A DNA stretch of 64,000 bases from Streptomyces flavofungini. GTDB taxonomy: Bacteria; Actinomycetota; Actinomycetes; Streptomycetales; Streptomycetaceae. The stretch covers positions 192,976 through 256,975 of the forward strand of contig NZ_BMVR01000007.1 in assembly GCF_014650815.1 (NCBI RefSeq), in the 5' to 3' direction. Position 1 is the stretch's first letter. Every line of letters starts with the position of its first letter. A program made the translations under genes and the position numbers. The notes beneath the pieces were generated by a model. The model did no database searches. It saw only the letters and a program-made list of their open reading frames with translations, and had not been told where the DNA came from. Shown here piece after piece: positions 35,029 through 44,033 of this stretch.

Positions 35029-36033
35029 ATGACTGTGCGCATAGGCATCAACGGCTTCGGCCGGATCGGCCGCAATGTCTTCCGGGCGGCGGCCGCGCGC
35101 GGCGCGGATCTGGAGATCGTCGCCGTCAACGACCTCGGTGACGTGGCCACCATGGCCCATCTGCTCGCGTACGACTCGGTGCTGGGCCGCTACCCCGGTG
35201 CGGTCGCCGCGGAGCCCGGCGTGATCCGTGTCGGTGACGCGGCCGTGCGGGTCCTGGCCGAACGCGACCCCGCCGCGTTGGCCTGGGGAGATCTGGGCGT
35301 GGACGTGGTGATCGAGTCCACCGGCGTGTTCACCGACGCGGCGAAGGCGCGGGCGCACGTCGACGGCGGCGCGAAGAAGGTCATCATCGCCGCCCCGGCC
35401 GACGGCGAGGACGTGACGGTCGTGCTCGGCGTGAACGAGGACGCGTACGACCCCGAGCGCCACACCGTCCTGTCGAACGCCTCCTGCACCACCAACTGCC
35501 TCGCCGTACTGGCCAAGGTGCTGCACGACGCCGTCGGCATCGAATCCGGGATGATGACCACCGTCCACGCCTACACCCAGGACCAGAACCTCCAGGACGC
35601 CCCGCACAAGGACCCGCGCCGGGCCCGCGCGGCGGCCCTCAACATCATCCCCACCTCCAGCGGCGCCGCCAAGGCCATCGGCCTGGTCCTCCCCGAACTC
35701 CAGGGCCGCCTCGACGCGTTCGCGCTGCGGGTGCCCGTCCCCACCGGTTCGGTCACCGACCTGACCGTCACGTCCGCGCGCGCCACCACGGTCGAGGAGA
35801 TCAACGCCGCGTACGCCGAAGCCGCCGCGGGCCCCCTCAAGGGCCTGCTCTCCGCCAGCAGAGCCCCGCTCGTCAGCACCGACATCGCGGGCGACCCCGC
35901 CTCCTGTGTCTTCGACGCCGGGCTCACGCGCGTCCTGGGCCCGCAGGTGAAGGTGGTCGGCTGGTACGACAACGAGTGGGGGTACGCGAACCGGCTGGTC
36001 GACCTGGCGCTGCTGGTGGGCGGCCGACTCTGA
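35029..36033 (+). CDS. gap: Glyceraldehyde-3-phosphate dehydrogenase (likely accessory paralogue)
   Basis: The product is 334 aa, full length for type I GAPDH. INGFGRIGRN at 7-16 is the dinucleotide-binding loop; N34-D35 suggests NAD preference. SNASCTTN holds catalytic Cys153, and TTVHAYT holds His180. WYDNEWGY near the end is typical. It oxidises glyceraldehyde-3-phosphate in glycolysis. It stands apart from pgk and tpi and is paired with a divergent MarR gene, so it is probably not the housekeeping copy. A target-resistant isoform against GAPDH inhibitors is one inference; no resistance residue was verified. Confidence 0.92.
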   Translation: MTVRIGINGFGRIGRNVFRAAAARGADLEIVAVNDLGDVATMAHLLAYDSVLGRYPGAVAAEPGVIRVGDAAVRVLAERDPAALAWGDLGVDVVIESTGVFTDAAKARAHVDGGAKKVIIAAPADGEDVTVVLGVNEDAYDPERHTVLSNASCTTNCLAVLAKVLHDAVGIESGMMTTVHAYTQDQNLQDAPHKDPRRARAAALNIIPTSSGAAKAIGLVLPELQGRLDAFALRVPVPTGSVTDLTVTSARATTVEEINAAYAEAAAGPLKGLLSASRAPLVSTDIAGDPASCVFDAGLTRVLGPQVKVVGWYDNEWGYANRLVDLALLVGGRL

Positions 36034-36072
36034 CCGCTCTGCGGGTGCCTGGCGGTCCGCGGACGAGAACGG

Positions 36073-36107
36073 GCTCCGGCCCGCCGCTGGGGGCAGCGGA
36101 CCGGAGC
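36073..36107. terminator. Imperfect hairpin between convergent genes
   Basis: GCTCCGG (36073-36079) pairs with CCGGAGC (36101-36107), and an inner stem pairs 36084-36089 with 36094-36099 after a bulge. It probably ends both the GAPDH transcript and the leftward secreted-protein transcript. Confidence 0.5.
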
Positions 36108-36124
36108 GGCTCCGTGCGGGTCGT

Positions 36125-36652
36125 TCAGTTCCAGGGGTTGGCGGGCTGGTCGTTGATCGCCGTCCAGAAGCGGGTGCCCGCGGGCACGTCGCCCTTGGCC
36201 CAGTAGCTCCAGCCACCGGAGCTCTCCAGGTTCGGGCCGTACCGGCCGTCGTGGAACTCGGCCATCCGCCAGCCCGCGCCGAAGGAGTTCGCGCAGACGC
36301 CGTCGGCGACGGCGCGGCTGGTCAGGCGGGTGCCGCGGAGGGGACTGCTCGCGGCGACGGTGCCGCGGGCCCAACCGGCGTAGAAACTGGGGGTGATGCC
36401 CGTGGGGGCGGAACTGTTGTCGATCTTCAGGCACAGCACCGGCAGGGCGGTGGTGACGGCCGTGTCGCCGGTGTACGCGTTGCTGAGCGGGCCGCCGCCC
36501 ACCTGAACCGTGCCGCTGGGGCCGTCGGCCAACAGCGTCCAGGTCATCGCCTTTCCGTTGTTGTCCGGCGCGGCCGCGGCGGGGCTCGCGGCGCCGGCGG
36601 CCACCAACAGGGCGGCGCCGCCGAGGGACAGGGCCAACTTGATCGGACGCAA
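36125..36652 (-). CDS. Small secreted protein, TTG start
   Basis: The product is 175 aa. The signal peptide is at 1-28 (ALSLGGAALLVAAGAASPAAAA). The mature part has SFYAGWARGTVAAS, two Cys residues, GWRMAEFHDGRYG and WSYWAKGDVPAGTRFWTAIND. Relatives in streptomycetes carry the misleading name flagellar hook-length control protein. The role is unknown; aromatic and Gly-rich patches suggest a small exported beta domain. The start is TTG 36652, because GAGGAGAAG lies 5 bases upstream. Confidence 0.72.
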   Translation of the reverse strand: MRPIKLALSLGGAALLVAAGAASPAAAAPDNNGKAMTWTLLADGPSGTVQVGGGPLSNAYTGDTAVTTALPVLCLKIDNSSAPTGITPSFYAGWARGTVAASSPLRGTRLTSRAVADGVCANSFGAGWRMAEFHDGRYGPNLESSGGWSYWAKGDVPAGTRFWTAINDQPANPWN

Positions 36653-36837
36653 GGCTTCTCCTCACGGATGTCACACGAGTTACATGCCGGGACGGACACG
36701 GATTCTTCACGTTCTTCAGATTTTCTCCAAGGGTGAGAATGCGACATCCGTGACGTCGGGAACCGGGCACAATGGGCTGGCGGCACGGTGCCCGGCGCGT
36801 CGGGGAGCGGGCTCCGATGCGCGGCTGGGGGGCGTCC

Positions 36838-36990
36838 ATGACCATGTACCCGGTCCGGCCCGGTGGGGCTGGGCCCAACGGAGCCGGGCTCGCCACCGCG
36901 CCCGACGGCGCCGAAACGGGCGCGGTCGGCGGCCTGTTCGGCGCGCGTCATCCGACCGGATTGCGGACCGGACATGGCCGGGTCCGGTGA
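36838..36990 (+). CDS. Possible 50-aa ORF overlapping the STAND gene start
   Basis: ATG 36838 has a GGGGGG motif 6 bases upstream, and the frame ends 17 bases inside the STAND ATPase gene. About 82% of third positions are G/C, somewhat below neighbours. The product (MTMYPVRPGG... Gly/Ala-rich) has no recognised domain. It could be a coupling leader or a chance frame. Confidence 0.3.
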   Translation: MTMYPVRPGGAGPNGAGLATAPDGAETGAVGGLFGARHPTGLRTGHGRVR

Positions 36991-39496
36991 CGCACGCCGC
37001 TGGAACGGCCGACTGGCGATGTCGGCCGTGGTGGGCGCCCAGGTCCTCGCGGGCGCGGCCGTCAACCTCCTCACCAGCTCGTGGAACTGGCTGGTGCTGT
37101 GCTTCCTCGTGGCGACCGTCGTCTGCTGGACCGTCCTTGAGGTCCGGCGCGCGGACCCGCTCCCGGAGCCCCCTCCGCCCGGCGGCCCCGTCACGGGCTC
37201 CCTGGTGCCGCCCTGGGGACTGCGGCCGCGCCGCATCCGCGGACGGCACCTCACCGTGGGCCAACTCGCCCGGCTGACCACCGCACCCGACGGCTGCTTC
37301 CATGTGCTGTACGGACTCGGCGGCTGCGGCAAGACCGCCATCGCCCTGGAGACCTGCGCCCGGGCCCGCGCCCGCGGCCTGCCGACCTGGTGGCTGCGCG
37401 TCCCCGACGGCGCCGCGCTCGACACCGCGCTGATCGCCCTGGCCCGGGGACTCGGAGCGGACGACGGGCGGATCGACCAGGCGCGGCTGAGCACGCAACG
37501 CCTGCTCGACCTGGTCTGGGCGCTCCTGGACGACGCGTCCGGCTGGGTGCTCGTCTTCGACAACGTGGACGCCCCCGAGGCACTGACCACGACCGACGTA
37601 CCGATCCGGGACGGCAACGGCGTCATCCGGGGCTCGCTCAGCGGCCTCGTCCTGGTGACCAGCCGTCAGGGCGACCCCCTCCTGTGGGGCGACGGCGCGG
37701 TCCTGCACGCCGTCGAGCCCCTCACCGAAGCCGACGGCGCACAGGTGCTCCTCGACGACGCGGGCGCGGAGGCCGGGGACGCCGAAGCGGCGGCCGTCCT
37801 CTCCCGGCGGCTCGGCGGACTGCCGCTGGGCCTGCGCGCCGCGGGCCGGTACCTGGCCTCCACCCGGGCCGCACTCGACGGCGTCTCCTCCTTCGCCGCC
37901 TACGCCGACGCCCTGGAGACCAGGTTCGGCCAGCTCTTCCCCGCCGACGTCGCCGGTGCCCGGCCGCAGGAAGTGGTCACCGCGACCTGGGAGTTGTCCC
38001 TGGACCTGCTGGCCGCGCGCGGACTGCCCGCCGCCCGGCCGCTGCTCCGCCTGATCACCGCGTTCGCCGCCGCGCCGGTCCCGGTCGCCCTGCTCGAACC
38101 GTCCGTGCTGCGCCGCCGCCGGGTGCTCGGCCGCGGCCGCCCCGGGAGCCGCCACCGACTGGTACCCGCAGGCCCGGCGCGGGGGCGGACCGTGGTCACC
38201 GCCGAGGCCGAGACGCAGGACGTCCTCGCGGGCCTCGCGGCCCTCGGACTCGTCTCCCTCACCGTCTACCGCGCCTCCCAGCCGGGCACGGCCCCCGTAC
38301 CGTGCCTGTTCGTCCACCCCCTGCTGGTCGACGTCAACCGGCACCGGATGCGCGCCGACGACGCCCACCGCGACACCTTGGCGCTGGTGGCCCACCTCCT
38401 CACCGACGTCTGCCGGGAGCGTGCCGGGGACGACCCCGCCGAGGCGCCCTGGTGGATCCTCGTGGCACCGCACTTCACGTCGGTGCTGGCGAGCCGGACC
38501 CTGCCGCGCCCCGCCTCGGCCGACCTCCTCCCCGGCGCGATGAAGGCCGTGGAGGGGCTGCGGACCGCCGGGAGCTACGCGGCCGCACACGACCTGGCCC
38601 GCGTGGTGCTCGCCGTCAGCGCGGAGGTGCTCGGCGACCGGCACGTGGACACCCTGCGCAGCCGGAACAACCTCGCCGAAGTGCTCTACGCCCAGGGCAG
38701 GTGGCGCGAGTCGGAGGCCGAACACCGCACCACGCTCAGGATCAGGCAGGAAGCGCTCGGCCCGCTGAACCCCGACACGCTGCGCAGCCGCAACAACCTC
38801 GCCGAGGTCCTGTACGCGCAGGGCAAATGGCAGGAGTCGGAGGTCGAGCACCGCAACACCCTGTTCGCCCGGCGCGAGGTGCTGGGCGCCGACGCCCCGG
38901 ACACCCTGCGCAGCCGGGCGAACTTCGCCTGGGTGCTGAAGGACCTGAGACGCTTCGACGAGGCCGAGGCCGAATGCCGGGAGGTGCTGAGAGCCAGCCG
39001 CCGCGTCTGCGGCGCCGACCACCCCGACACCCTCACCATCCACAGCGACCTGGCCTGGATCCTGCGCGAACAGGGCCGTGCCGCGGAGGCCGAGTCCGAG
39101 GGCCGCGCCGTCCTCGCCGACCGCACCAGGCTGCTCGGCCCGGACCACCCGGACACCCTCGGTTCCCGCAGCAACCTCGCCGTGGCGCTGCGGGACCTGG
39201 GCCGCCTCGCCGAGGCCGAGTGCGAGAGCGACGCGGTCCTGCGAGCACGGGCCCGCGTACTCGGCGAGGACCACCCCGACACGCTCACCAGCCGCAGCAA
39301 CCACGCCGCGATCCTCCTCGACCAGGGCCGGGCGGACGAGGCCAGGGCCGAGAACGAGGCGGTGCTCGTCGCCCGCTGCCGCACGCTCGGCCCCGACCAT
39401 CCGCGGGTGGCCACGAGCCGCCGGAACCTGGGCCTCGCCCAGCGGCGCTGCGCGGGCGGCCGGGACGTCGAAGCCGCCGACGTCACCGGCTACTGA
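36974..39496 (+). CDS. Membrane-anchored STAND NTPase (NB-ARC type) with TPR repeats
   Basis: The product is 840 aa. Two hydrophobic stretches at 15-56 anchor the N-terminus. The NB-ARC part begins with a P-loop GLGGCGKT at 114-121, then Walker B WVLVFDNVD near 194 and a GLPLGLRAAG motif near 283. From about 545 onward come seven or so 42-residue TPR_10/12 units, each with an HPDTL..R.NLA..L core. Proteins of this type sense partners through the repeats and switch on ATP binding. Here the effector domain is missing; the membrane anchor takes its place. The start could also be ATG 37019. Confidence 0.82.
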   Translation: MAGSGDARRWNGRLAMSAVVGAQVLAGAAVNLLTSSWNWLVLCFLVATVVCWTVLEVRRADPLPEPPPPGGPVTGSLVPPWGLRPRRIRGRHLTVGQLARLTTAPDGCFHVLYGLGGCGKTAIALETCARARARGLPTWWLRVPDGAALDTALIALARGLGADDGRIDQARLSTQRLLDLVWALLDDASGWVLVFDNVDAPEALTTTDVPIRDGNGVIRGSLSGLVLVTSRQGDPLLWGDGAVLHAVEPLTEADGAQVLLDDAGAEAGDAEAAAVLSRRLGGLPLGLRAAGRYLASTRAALDGVSSFAAYADALETRFGQLFPADVAGARPQEVVTATWELSLDLLAARGLPAARPLLRLITAFAAAPVPVALLEPSVLRRRRVLGRGRPGSRHRLVPAGPARGRTVVTAEAETQDVLAGLAALGLVSLTVYRASQPGTAPVPCLFVHPLLVDVNRHRMRADDAHRDTLALVAHLLTDVCRERAGDDPAEAPWWILVAPHFTSVLASRTLPRPASADLLPGAMKAVEGLRTAGSYAAAHDLARVVLAVSAEVLGDRHVDTLRSRNNLAEVLYAQGRWRESEAEHRTTLRIRQEALGPLNPDTLRSRNNLAEVLYAQGKWQESEVEHRNTLFARREVLGADAPDTLRSRANFAWVLKDLRRFDEAEAECREVLRASRRVCGADHPDTLTIHSDLAWILREQGRAAEAESEGRAVLADRTRLLGPDHPDTLGSRSNLAVALRDLGRLAEAECESDAVLRARARVLGEDHPDTLTSRSNHAAILLDQGRADEARAENEAVLVARCRTLGPDHPRVATSRRNLGLAQRRCAGGRDVEAADVTGY

Positions 39497-39553
39497 TCGC
39501 GCACCGGCCACGGCCAGGGGCGGTGCCGAGCCGGTGTCGCGGCGGCCGACGGC

Positions 39554-39589
39554 CGGTGACCACCCGGCGCCGAGGCCCGGTGGTCACCG
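39554..39589. terminator. Bidirectional terminator
   Basis: CGGTGACCACC (39554-39564) pairs with GGTGGTCACCG (39579-39589) around a 14-base loop. It lies between the convergent STAND and CAP-protein genes. Confidence 0.6.
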
Positions 39590-39632
39590 CCCGCCGAGGA
39601 CGCCTGGTCGGCGCCCGGCCGCGGGCATTCGC

Positions 39633-40631
39633 CTACCGTGCGCCGAAGTTCTGCGTCCACCACGGTCCGCCGGAGCCCTTCACGATGCCCACCCCCAGCT
39701 CCTTGAAGGAGCAGTTGAGGATGTTCGCGCGGTGGCCCTCGCTGTTCATCCAGGAGGTCATCACCGACTTGGCGGTCTGCTGGCCGCGGGCGATGTTCTC
39801 GCCGTAGGTGCTCCACCGGTAGCCCGCCGCGGTGATGCGTTGGCCCGGGTCGGTGCCGTCGGGGGAGGTGTGCGAGAAGTAGTTGCGGGCCTTCATGTCG
39901 GCGGAGTGCCGCTGCGCCGCCGTGGCGAGCTTGCTGTTGTTGGTCAGCGGGCGGCAACCGGCCTGCTGGCGTTCGGCGTTGACCAGGGTGAGGACCTGCT
40001 GGGCGGTCGAGCCGGAAGCCGAGCCCGCATCCGAGGGGGCCTTGGGCGTCGGTGTCGGTGTCGGGGTCGGACGGCTCGTCTTCGGGGGCGCCGGGGGCTT
40101 CGGCTTCGCAGGCTCGGCCGCCGGTGTCTTCGCGGACTTCTTCGAGGGCTTCGCCGACTCGGACTTCTTCGGCTCGGCGGACTTCGATGGCTTCGCGGAC
40201 TTGGACTTCTCCGCCTCCGGCGTGGGCGACGGCGCCTCGCTCGACGGCGTGGACTCGTCCGTCTCCATGGCCGCGGCCGCGGTCTTCTCCGGGGTGTCGG
40301 AGCCGTCCGTGCCCCACTGCATGACGGCGGTCAGCGCCGCGATCGCCGCGATGCCCGCGCCCGCCGCGATCGCCTGCCGACGCCGGCGCGTGGTGCGCCG
40401 CTGACGCAGCTCGGCACGGGAACCAGGGGTGCCGGATCCGGGCGGGGATATCGACGTGACGCCGTCGGCGAGGTGCGCGTTGGCGCCGTACCGCGAGGGG
40501 TACGCCTGCCCCGGGCCGGTGCTCGGGTCGTACGCGTACGGGTCGGGGTGGTGGGGGTAGGGGCCGCCGGGCGCCGTGGGGTCGGCGGGGTGCGGGTGGG
40601 ACAGCGGGTCTGCCGGATCTTGTGGGTTCAT
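39633..40631 (-). CDS. Membrane-anchored CAP/SCP-domain protein
   Basis: The product is 332 aa. A Pro/His/Tyr-rich cytosolic head (1-80) leads to one transmembrane helix at about 86-104. A long Ser/Lys/Pro/Thr linker (110-205) follows. A CAP domain covers 210-332: LVNAERQQAGCRPL, HSADMKARNYFSHTSPDG, YGENIARGQ and a final GVGIVKGSGGPWWTQNFG. His and Glu residues typical of the CAP cavity are present. The bacterial CAP family is extracellular with unknown chemistry. The linker would pass through the cell wall. Confidence 0.88.
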   Translation of the reverse strand: MNPQDPADPLSHPHPADPTAPGGPYPHHPDPYAYDPSTGPGQAYPSRYGANAHLADGVTSISPPGSGTPGSRAELRQRRTTRRRRQAIAAGAGIAAIAALTAVMQWGTDGSDTPEKTAAAAMETDESTPSSEAPSPTPEAEKSKSAKPSKSAEPKKSESAKPSKKSAKTPAAEPAKPKPPAPPKTSRPTPTPTPTPKAPSDAGSASGSTAQQVLTLVNAERQQAGCRPLTNNSKLATAAQRHSADMKARNYFSHTSPDGTDPGQRITAAGYRWSTYGENIARGQQTAKSVMTSWMNSEGHRANILNCSFKELGVGIVKGSGGPWWTQNFGAR

Positions 40632-41302
40632 GGTGTGGGGGAACGCCTCGGTGTGGTCGGAACGGGATGCGGACGGGGGTACGAGCCGGTCGGCGTGGTC
40701 GGGGGACGGGACGCCGTGGTCCCGGTGCGGGGCGGGGTCGGTGGGCCGGGCGCGGGGCAGGTGCTCGGCGTGTCGGGTGGGCTGGGTGCCGTGGGTGCCG
40801 TGGGTGCTGGAGCTGCTGCGCGCGTGCCGCAGGGGCGGTCGCGCCGGGGTCGGTCGGATCGGTCGGATCGGTCAGGGGGATGGTGCCCGCCGTCAGCGGC
40901 CGTACGAGTGCGAGGCCGGTCGGGAGGCCCTCCGCGGGAGTGCGGAGCACTCCGTGCCCCGTGCGCGCGGCGCACGCGCGGGTGCTTGCGCCGCAGCGCC
41001 GACGGCCTGCCGTCCCACGGCGCGGCCGGGTCGTGCCGTGCCCGCGGGTTCCCGGTCCCGGCGACGATGGCCGGCGCGGTCGGCTCCCTGCCGTCCACCT
41101 GCTCGGGGTGCCGCCGCTCCTGCTCCATCACGCTCCTCCTGTCCTGGTTCCTGTGTGCCCCCGCTGTGTGGGAGATCCTGCGCGCTGGGGGTCGATAACA
41201 GAAAGCCGGACGAAGGCTTTGAGAGCCGGGTCACGTTTTTCGGGTGAGCGGCCCGGGACATGATCTCGACGGAGGGGTACCGCTGAAACGGGAGGTATGC
41301 GC
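40632..41302. other. 671 bases without a convincing gene
   Basis: Short tandem repeats occur at 40784-40810 (GGGTGCCGT units) and 40852-40870 (GGTCGGATC twice). An Arg/Pro-rich frame crosses leftward but lacks normal composition. The right end holds the S41 peptidase promoter and its GGAGG site. Confidence 0.45.
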
Positions 41303-42712
41303 ATGCGAATGGCGACGACGGCTGTGGTGACGACCTTTGCTCTCACGGCGGGTTCGGCCCTCACCGCGGGAGCGGCGACAGCGGTCGCGCCAGCGAAGAC
41401 CTCACCGGCAGCGGCCAGAGCGGAGCCACCGACATCCGGTTTGTGGCGTACGGATGGCTATGGAACGGTGTGGTCGATTCGCGACGGAGTGCTTCAGGGG
41501 TACGAGACCACGGCCGTGAGCTGCCTCAAGGGCGACGTCGCGAAGCGGACGGGCCCCGGGGAGTACACCACGGAGTTCGGCAGCGTCCTGACCGTGCGCT
41601 CGGTGCCGGGCCCCGGCCGGGCGACCATGAGTCTGGACGGCTCTGTGGGCCACCGGGACCTGCGGCGTGTCGGGAAGCTCCCCGCCACCTGCACGCGACC
41701 GGCACCGGAGGGCCCCGTGGCCGCCTTCGACACCTTCTGGCAGACGTACGAGGAGAACTATCCGTTCTTCGCCGCCCGGGGCGTCGACTGGCACGCGACG
41801 CGGGACCGGTACCGGCCCCAGGTGCACGCCGACACCACCCGCGAGGAGTTGCTCGCGCTCTTCTCCAAGATGGTCGGCCCGCTCGAGGACATGCACGTGG
41901 GGGTCGGCTACGGCGACCAGTTCTTCAACCGGGGCCGGTCCGGAACGGTGCCGCCCTCCGAGGAACTGGACGCCCGGGTCAAGAAGTTCGTGCTGGCGCG
42001 CGACCTGAAGGGGGCCGAGCACGTACAGGACTTCGCCAACGGGCGCATCACGTACGCCGACCTGCCCGGCGGCCAGGGCTATCTGCGGATCTCCGGGTTC
42101 GGCGGGTACGCGGCCGACGGCGCCCCGCACAGCGCGCAGCTCGCCGAACTGGACCGGGCACTGGGCATCGTCTTCACCAAGGAGCGCACACGGGACCTGC
42201 GCGGCCTCATCATCGACCTGCGGATCAACGGCGGCGGCTCGGACGAGCTGGGCCTGCGCGTCGCCGGACGCCTCACCGACAGCGGCTACGTCGCGTACAC
42301 CAAGCGGGCCCGCAACGACCCCGCCGACCCCGCCCGGCACACCCGCCCGCAGCCCCTCCACGTCACGCCCGCCGAGGCACCGCGCTACACCGGCCCCGTC
42401 GCCGTGCTCACCGGCGGGTCGACGGTCAGCGCGGGCGAGACCTTCACTCAGGCCCTGATCGACCGGCCCGGCTCGACCGTGCGGATCGGGCAGCCCACAC
42501 AGGGCGTGTTCTCGGACATCCTCCCGCGCAGGCTGCCGTTCGGCGGCATGGGGACGTGGCTGCCGAACGAGGAGCTCCTGACGCGGTCCGGGACCACCTT
42601 CGACGGCCCCGGAATTCCCCCGCACCTGACCGAACCGGTCTTCACGGACGAGGAGTTCGAGAAGAACCGGGACTCGGCCTTCGACAAGGCCCGCGAGATC
42701 CTGGGGAGTTAG
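41303..42712 (+). CDS. Secreted S41-family (C-terminal processing-like) peptidase
   Basis: The product is 469 aa. The signal peptide covers 1-28. The N-terminal domain carries GLWRTDGYGTVW. The protease core begins near 140 (FDTFWQTYEENYPFF). The nucleophile is in GGSTVSAGETFT at about residue 375, with IIDLRINGGGSDELG earlier forming the oxyanion strand. No PDZ domain is evident, as in the tricorn-like short group. It cleaves unstructured protein ends outside the cell. ATG 41303 is preferred because GGAGG lies 7 bases upstream; ATG 41297 is too close. Confidence 0.85.
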   Translation: MRMATTAVVTTFALTAGSALTAGAATAVAPAKTSPAAARAEPPTSGLWRTDGYGTVWSIRDGVLQGYETTAVSCLKGDVAKRTGPGEYTTEFGSVLTVRSVPGPGRATMSLDGSVGHRDLRRVGKLPATCTRPAPEGPVAAFDTFWQTYEENYPFFAARGVDWHATRDRYRPQVHADTTREELLALFSKMVGPLEDMHVGVGYGDQFFNRGRSGTVPPSEELDARVKKFVLARDLKGAEHVQDFANGRITYADLPGGQGYLRISGFGGYAADGAPHSAQLAELDRALGIVFTKERTRDLRGLIIDLRINGGGSDELGLRVAGRLTDSGYVAYTKRARNDPADPARHTRPQPLHVTPAEAPRYTGPVAVLTGGSTVSAGETFTQALIDRPGSTVRIGQPTQGVFSDILPRRLPFGGMGTWLPNEELLTRSGTTFDGPGIPPHLTEPVFTDEEFEKNRDSAFDKAREILGS

Positions 42713-42792
42713 GGCCTGTCCGACCTGGGGCCTCGCGAGCGTGCCCCGCAATTCCGTTGAGCCCCGCGCCCGCGCCCCCGTACGTTCGGCGC

Positions 42793-43314
42793 ATGACGGT
42801 ATCCGCGACGCCCCGGGACCGGGCTCCCGACCTCCCCACCGAGCTGCCGGACCTGGTGCTCCGGGAGCTGACCGTCGACGACGCCGACGCGTACTACGCG
42901 CTCCTGGACCGCAACCGACAGCACCTGAGCCGCCTCGGCGACTACCGGGCGGAGAGCCGCGCCACCCCCGCCTGGGCGCGCGGCCAACTGGCGGCCGACC
43001 CCGCCCCCGATCTGCGCTACGGCATCCGGCTCGGCGGCGAACTGATCGGCCGCGTCGACCTCATCGCCGTCGACCCGCCGCGCTACGGCACCGGCTACTG
43101 GCTCGACGAGGCCCACCAGGGCGCGGGCCGCGCCACGGCCGCGTGCGCGGCGCTGTACGGATACGCGGCACACGAGCTCGCGGCGACGGACATCTACGCC
43201 GGGGTGACGCGCGGGAACGAGCGGAGCGTGGCGCTGCTCGGGCGCCTCGGCTTCGAGCGGGTGGCGGAGTTCGCGGACTGCACGCGGTTCCATCTGGCTC
43301 TGGAGGGGAGCTGA
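42793..43314 (+). CDS. GNAT acetyltransferase, RimJ/RimL type
   Basis: The product is 173 aa. It begins with a strand LVLRELTVDDADAYY, followed by the CoA-binding GTGYWLDEAHQGAGRATAA, and ends with the family's TRGNERSVALLGRLGFERV. Such proteins N-acetylate ribosomal protein ends or small amines. No ribosome site is visible before ATG 42793, so a leaderless transcript is possible. The start is 80 bases after the S41 peptidase stop. Confidence 0.85.
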   Translation: MTVSATPRDRAPDLPTELPDLVLRELTVDDADAYYALLDRNRQHLSRLGDYRAESRATPAWARGQLAADPAPDLRYGIRLGGELIGRVDLIAVDPPRYGTGYWLDEAHQGAGRATAACAALYGYAAHELAATDIYAGVTRGNERSVALLGRLGFERVAEFADCTRFHLALEGS

Positions 43315-43315
43315 A

Positions 43316-43362
43316 GGGCGGGGCGGCGGACGGCGCGTGCTTCGCCGTCCGCCACCCCGCCC
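43316..43362. terminator. Strong terminator hairpin
   Basis: Nineteen of twenty positions pair between 43316-43335 and 43343-43362, with one C-A mismatch and a 7-base loop. It follows the GNAT stop by one base and also faces the leftward pseudogene. Confidence 0.75.
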
Positions 43363-43375
43363 CGCCGGGCCGTCG

Positions 43376-43918
43376 TCAGCGGCTCCCGGTCTCGGGGACC
43401 CCTGCCTCCGGGGCCCCGCCGGACGTCTCGGCCGCCCCGCCCTCGGCGTCCTCTTCGAAGCCCGTCCGCACCTGCCGCAGCAGCACCATCGCCGCCACCG
43501 CGAGCACCGCCACGACGGCGCCCGCGACCCCGGCGGCGACGTTGAGGCCGCCGGTGAAGGCATCCGGGCGGGTTCGAGCAGCTGCCGGCCCAGGGGGTCG
43601 GGGAGTTCGCGGGCTGCGGCGTCCGCGTTGGCGAGGGTGTCGCGGGCCGCGTGCGCGGCGTCGTCGGGGAGGGCGGGGCAGCAGCAGCGGCGCGGCCACC
43701 AGCAGTACGGCCATGACGGGCACGCCCAGCAGGAACACCGCACCCCACCAGAACCACTCCAGGAGCACACCGCCGAGGACCGGGCCGACGGCGATGCCCA
43801 CGGAGAAGCAGGTGACCCACACGCTGATGACCACCCCGCGCTGCCGCGGGTCCTTGAACATGTTGCTGATCAGCGCCAGCGTCGACGGCATCAGCGTGGC
43901 GCCCGTGATGCCGAGGCG
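43376..43918 (-). pseudogene. Decayed DHA2-type MFS drug transporter
   Basis: One frame encodes the TM4-6 region of a 14-helix exporter (GATLMPSTLALISNMFKDPRQR, then VGPVLGGVLLEWFWWGAVFLLGVPVMAVL). Near 43685 the reading shifts and jumps to a segment that normally precedes the last helix (ALPDDAAHAARDTLANADAA, ELPDPLGRQLLEPAR). A second shift near 43565 returns to the first frame for the last helix (GGLNVAAGVAGAVVAVLAVAAM). The first three or so helices and about TM7-13 are gone. This is a clear relic with deletions and frameshifts, and cannot make a working transporter. Confidence 0.85.
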
Positions 43919-44033
43919 GCTTGAAGCGGGCCCCGACCCCGACCCCGACCAAAGGCTGACCGCCCCGGCGCGCTGCCGAGGCGGTCCACTCGTCGGGGGG
44001 CGGGCCACCGACTGAGGCGGCCCACCTGCCCAC

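Noticed and set aside
40628..41131. 167-codon leftward frame upstream of the CAP gene
   Set aside because: Composition is dominated by Pro, Arg, Thr from simple repeats; it looks like a shadow in low-complexity DNA.
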